DNA of 8,488 nt, from assembly GCA_025963815.1 (NCBI GenBank), contig JAOQAA010000430.1, positions 1-8,488 of the forward strand. The letters run 5' to 3'. A model generated the notes under the pieces. That model searched no databases. It saw only the letters and a program-made list of their open reading frames with translations, and was not told where the DNA came from. The translations under genes were made by a program, and so were the position numbers. Origin of the DNA: Capsulimonas sp. Its GTDB lineage: Bacteria > Armatimonadota > Armatimonadia > Armatimonadales > Capsulimonadaceae. The number at the start of each line of letters is the position of its first letter. The stretch's first letter is position 1. Positions 5,764 through 8,488 of this stretch are shown one piece after another.

Positions 5764-6967
5764 TCTTATCAGGCCCAAGCGTATCGTCCTGGGCATCACC
5801 GCATCGATCGCCGCTTACAAAGCGGCGGACCTTGCGAGCAAGCTCGTCAAGAGCGGTGTTGACGTTTACCCTGTGCTGACCGCCGAGGCCGCGCGCTTCG
5901 TCGGTCCCGCCACTTTTACCGCCCTCACCGGCCACCCGTGCCCCATCGATACCTTCGACGAACCGTTTCCCGGCGAGATCGCACACATCTGGCTCGCGCG
6001 TAACTGCGACCTGATCGCCATCGTCCCCGCCTCCATGAACTGCATCGCCCGCCTCGCCCACGGCCTCGCCGACGACATGCTCACCGCGACCGTCATGGCG
6101 ACCGCCGCCCCCATACTGCTGGCGCCCGCCATGAACACCGGCATGTGGAACAACCCGGCGACCCAGGCCAACCTTGAAACCCTTTCGAAGTACGGATACC
6201 AGTTCATTGAGCCCGTCACTGGAATGCTGGCCTGCCGCACGGAGGGCGTCGGCAAAATGGCTGACGTCGTGACGATCGAAGCCGCTATCCAATCCGTCCT
6301 GCGCGGATCACAGCCCCTTTCCGGCAAGCATGTCCTCATCACCACCGGCCCAACCCGCGAGCCGATCGATCCTGTCCGCTACCTCACCAATCGTTCCTCC
6401 GGAAAAATGGGCTACGCCCTCGCCGAAACCGCCCGCCGCCTCGGCGCCGCCGTAACCCTCATCTCCGGTCCAACCGCCCTTCCCGCCCCCATCGGCGTCC
6501 AAACCATCCCAGTGGAGACCGCCCGGGAGATGATGAACGCCGTCCAGGCGCACGTCCAAACTGCGAACATCATCATCGCCGCCGCCGCAGTGGCTGACTA
6601 TCGCCCAGAAACGATTTCCCCTCAGAAGATCAAGAAGAACGGCTCGGCGCCGACGATCGCCCTTGTGGAAAACGAAGATATTCTGGCGTGGATTGGCAAG
6701 TCGAAACGGCCAGATCAGACACTGGTCGGCTTCGCGGCGGAGTCCGAGAACTTATTGGCGAACGCAAATAAGAAGCTGCAGGGGAAGAACTTGGATTGGA
6801 TCGTCGCAAACGATATCACAGCGGCGGGCGCCGGGTTTGACGCCGATACGAATATCGCGACGCTAATTTCGCGGGATGGCGCACAAACACCGCTGCCGAA
6901 GATGAGCAAACGAGAGATGGCGGAGAGGATTTTGGTGGCGGTGAGCCCTATTCCCCCGGCGCTTTAG
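5756..6967 (+). CDS. coaBC: Bifunctional phosphopantothenoylcysteine decarboxylase / phosphopantothenate-cysteine ligase
   Basis: CoaBC (Dfp) joins cysteine to 4'-phosphopantothenate (CoaB) and decarboxylates the product on FMN to 4'-phosphopantetheine (CoaC), two steps of CoA synthesis. The 403 residues match the full-length family. The CoaC half, about 1-185, has GITASIAAYKA at 13-23, the catalytic His77 in AHIWLA, PASMN at 91-95, the PAMNTGMW substrate motif at 124-131 and the active-site Cys160 in LACRTEG. The CoaB half begins at about 190 with GKHVLITTGPT, then TNRSSGKMG (Asn212 corresponds to the acyl-cytidylate-binding Asn), AAAVADYRP (276-284) and KIKK (291-294). The ATG at 5756 overlaps the gmk stop by 8 bp; an upstream ATG at 5699 would overlap more and adds no family sequence. 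The last seven residues (SPIPPAL) are encoded by one arm of a perfect hairpin. Synonymous codon choice changes from C-ending to G-ending at about 6620. Confidence 0.96.
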   Translation: MNDLIRPKRIVLGITASIAAYKAADLASKLVKSGVDVYPVLTAEAARFVGPATFTALTGHPCPIDTFDEPFPGEIAHIWLARNCDLIAIVPASMNCIARLAHGLADDMLTATVMATAAPILLAPAMNTGMWNNPATQANLETLSKYGYQFIEPVTGMLACRTEGVGKMADVVTIEAAIQSVLRGSQPLSGKHVLITTGPTREPIDPVRYLTNRSSGKMGYALAETARRLGAAVTLISGPTALPAPIGVQTIPVETAREMMNAVQAHVQTANIIIAAAAVADYRPETISPQKIKKNGSAPTIALVENEDILAWIGKSKRPDQTLVGFAAESENLLANANKKLQGKNLDWIVANDITAAGAGFDADTNIATLISRDGAQTPLPKMSKREMAERILVAVSPIPPAL

Positions 6968-6983
6968 CGCCGGGGGAATAGGG
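6946..6983. repeat. Perfect 17-bp GC-rich inverted repeat overlapping the coaBC stop, between convergent genes
   Basis: The left arm CCCTATTCCCCCGGCGC (6946-6962) and its exact complement (6967-6983) flank a 4-nt loop, TTTA. The coaBC stop codon TAG (6965-6967) sits in the loop and the first base of the right arm. The hairpin would form on either strand and could end transcription of both coaBC and the convergent gene, whose stop is 5 bp away. Neither side has a T-run, so it is not a standard intrinsic terminator. Its perfection and its intrusion into the coding end also fit a dispersed palindromic (REP-like) element. Confidence 0.75.
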
Positions 6984-6988
6984 ATGAC

Positions 6989-8488
6989 TTACTTCGCCAG
7001 CCCCACTGCCTTCGCCTGATTGTACAGGTCGTTGAGCTGCGAAGGCGTCACCGCCACGTAGTTCGGCCCCAGGTCGTCCAGCCCCTTCTTGATATCCCCG
7101 AGGCTGTTCCCCCAGTTCACCATGAAGGCGTTTACGAACGCCGGGCGCTGAGCGCCGACGCGATCCTTGATCTGCCCGGCCATCTCACGCGGGTTGCCTC
7201 CGGTCACGGTTCGGAAGACCGACTGCCCGGTGGGCAGCGTGTAGGTCATGGCGTTGTAGCCCTTTTCGCCGGCGAAGCCATAATCAGGAACGAAGAACTT
7301 CGTGTTCGGAAGCTGTACGCCCATTTCAACAATGTCGGAGGCGCGGACGTTCATGTGCCGGATCGACTTCATATCCAGCATGTCCATATACTTCGCCGTC
7401 CAGCCGAAGAATGAACTCAGCGCGCCGTCGCGATCCTTCAGCGCCTTCGCCCAGTCCGGAGGATAGATGTAGCCGACACCGCTGACATCGCAGAGGAACT
7501 CATCGTTGGGCGTGGCGTGGTCGTAATACCATTGGACCATGTTCGGCGCGACATCGAGCAGGGTCGGTCCCATACCCCAGCCGATCGGGAACGTTCCATG
7601 CAGTGGGTCGTTGAAGTACGATTGGAAGTTATTCTCCCACGTGCAGAGGTTGTCGCCGTCGGAAACCGTTACCGCCACATAGACTTTAGAAACGTCGAGG
7701 CGCGGCGCGGGATTGCGCTTCTGCTTGTAGGTCTTCACCGGCGCCCCGCTGAAGACAGTGAAGTTTGACACATAGTCAGAGACGACTGTGACTTTGCCGA
7801 AGCGCGACGCCAGGGAAACGCCGGGACCTTCGTCCAGGCCGTTGCTGTCACCGCCGCTGTACCAATAGCCGCGTACAACCGAGTTCAGCGGCATTTCCGC
7901 GAAGATGGCTTCGATTTCCGCGACTTCGGCGTTTTCATTGGCGCCGGGTTTGTCCTGTTCTTTCGGCCCCGTCACCCAGAGCGCCTGACCGCGTGCGGCG
8001 ACGATCTGATCGATGGCGCCGGAGTCCAGAGGAGCATCCAAAGAAATCGAGAGATAAGGATTAAGGCGCGGAAGCAGATCCGTGCGGACATACCGATAGG
8101 CGGCGGCGTTGTCTTTGAATTTCCCGCGAAGATCCGTCTTGATATTCAGCTTCAGCCGCTCCGCCAGTTCCGGAGTGGCGACGACCTGATCCTCCAAACC
8201 GGCAATGTCCACAGCCACGTGCGGGCTGACATACACATTTGGGTCTGTAACAACAGCGCCATTGTAGTCGTCTTTGAATGTTGTGAGAAGCGAAAGCGGG
8301 CGCCGAACTTTGATCGGTTTACCGGTCGTCCCCTGCTCCTGCAATTTTTTGAGCCAGAACTCGTCGCTATCACGGAAGATCAAGTAGATGCGCGGCTGAG
8401 TACGGTTGACGATTCCCTGCAGTGTGCTGAGCAGCAGCCGCTCCTCGGACTTCATCTTACGCACGTCCGCGACATAAAGATGCTCGGC
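6989..8488 (-). CDS. GxGYxYP family protein, N-terminus missing (runs off the right edge)
   Basis: The frame is open to the window edge with no start needed: codons before the internal GTG at 8464 read AEHLYVAD, in keeping with this family's beginning, so the gene is cut by the window and not started there. 499 residues are visible. The early segment ERLLLSTLQGIVNRTQPRIYL (split at about 15-36) resembles the N-terminal domain. The C-terminal domain has VAVTVSDGDN (271-280), WGMGPTLLDVAP (304-315), and the family's name motif as GVGYIYP at 337-343. The family (GxGYxYP N- and C-terminal domains) is thought to be glycoside-hydrolase related but, as far as I know, lacks a proven reaction, so none is claimed. 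Members are often secreted; a signal peptide here would lie outside the window. The gene is convergent with coaBC and not part of its operon. Confidence 0.88.
   Translation of the reverse strand, partial: AEHLYVADVRKMKSEERLLLSTLQGIVNRTQPRIYLIFRDSDEFWLKKLQEQGTTGKPIKVRRPLSLLTTFKDDYNGAVVTDPNVYVSPHVAVDIAGLEDQVVATPELAERLKLNIKTDLRGKFKDNAAAYRYVRTDLLPRLNPYLSISLDAPLDSGAIDQIVAARGQALWVTGPKEQDKPGANENAEVAEIEAIFAEMPLNSVVRGYWYSGGDSNGLDEGPGVSLASRFGKVTVVSDYVSNFTVFSGAPVKTYKQKRNPAPRLDVSKVYVAVTVSDGDNLCTWENNFQSYFNDPLHGTFPIGWGMGPTLLDVAPNMVQWYYDHATPNDEFLCDVSGVGYIYPPDWAKALKDRDGALSSFFGWTAKYMDMLDMKSIRHMNVRASDIVEMGVQLPNTKFFVPDYGFAGEKGYNAMTYTLPTGQSVFRTVTGGNPREMAGQIKDRVGAQRPAFVNAFMVNWGNSLGDIKKGLDDLGPNYVAVTPSQLNDLYNQAKAVGLAK

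Noticed and set aside
5648..6292. 214-residue open frame antisense to gmk and coaBC
   Set aside because: Gly/His/Arg-rich shadow of two enzymes with complete active sites.
8462..8464. GTG 8464 as start of the GxGYxYP gene
   Set aside because: The frame stays open to the window edge and the preceding codons (AEHLYVAD) look like family sequence, so the true start is outside.

Overview
The window is GC-rich chromosomal DNA that is ordinary in content: mostly housekeeping genes, plus a few envelope or secreted proteins. No phage, insertion sequence, CRISPR array, tRNA or rRNA is visible. The gene set fits an Armatimonadota-like bacterium (Capsulimonas-type is my best guess). The pointers are a remA-gmk-coaBC cluster, a PdxT-type vitamin B6 pathway, a GxGYxYP-family protein, and a mix of leaderless-looking promoters with Shine-Dalgarno starts. 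This assignment is an inference from gene content and should be tested by a protein search.

Layout. Positions 1-466 (minus) hold the first 155 residues of an ABC-F ATPase that runs off the left edge. It is divergent from a two-transmembrane potassium channel with a TLGYGD selectivity filter (549-1667, plus). The channel meets, stop codon to stop codon with no gap, a secreted protein of unknown function (1668-2660, minus). Across a 140-bp divergent promoter region lies pdxT (2801-3409, plus), the glutaminase subunit of PLP synthase. pdxT overlaps by 4 bp a membrane-anchored beta-propeller protein (3406-4626).

A 200-bp intergenic region follows. It carries a perfect 14-bp inverted repeat, a near-consensus promoter and a strong ribosome binding site, and it leads into remA (4827-5108), gmk (5113-5763) and coaBC (5756-6967). 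These three are packed with a 4-bp gap and then an 8-bp overlap, so they are almost certainly one operon. The order resembles the Firmicutes remA-gmk-rpoZ-coaBC cluster but lacks rpoZ. A perfect 17-bp inverted repeat covers the end of coaBC. Beyond it a convergent gene (6989-8488, minus) encodes a 5'-truncated GxGYxYP-family protein that continues past the right edge.

Functional links. Gmk makes GDP from GMP, CoaBC makes 4'-phosphopantetheine for CoA, and PdxT supplies ammonia for PLP synthesis. RemA is a small DNA-binding regulator in Bacillus. I see no defence system or other clearly new multi-gene system. The most useful leads are regulatory or structural: two promoters whose -10 boxes end exactly 6 nt before an ATG, the two perfect hairpins, the 15-nt repeat at the remA start site, and the two uncharacterised envelope proteins.
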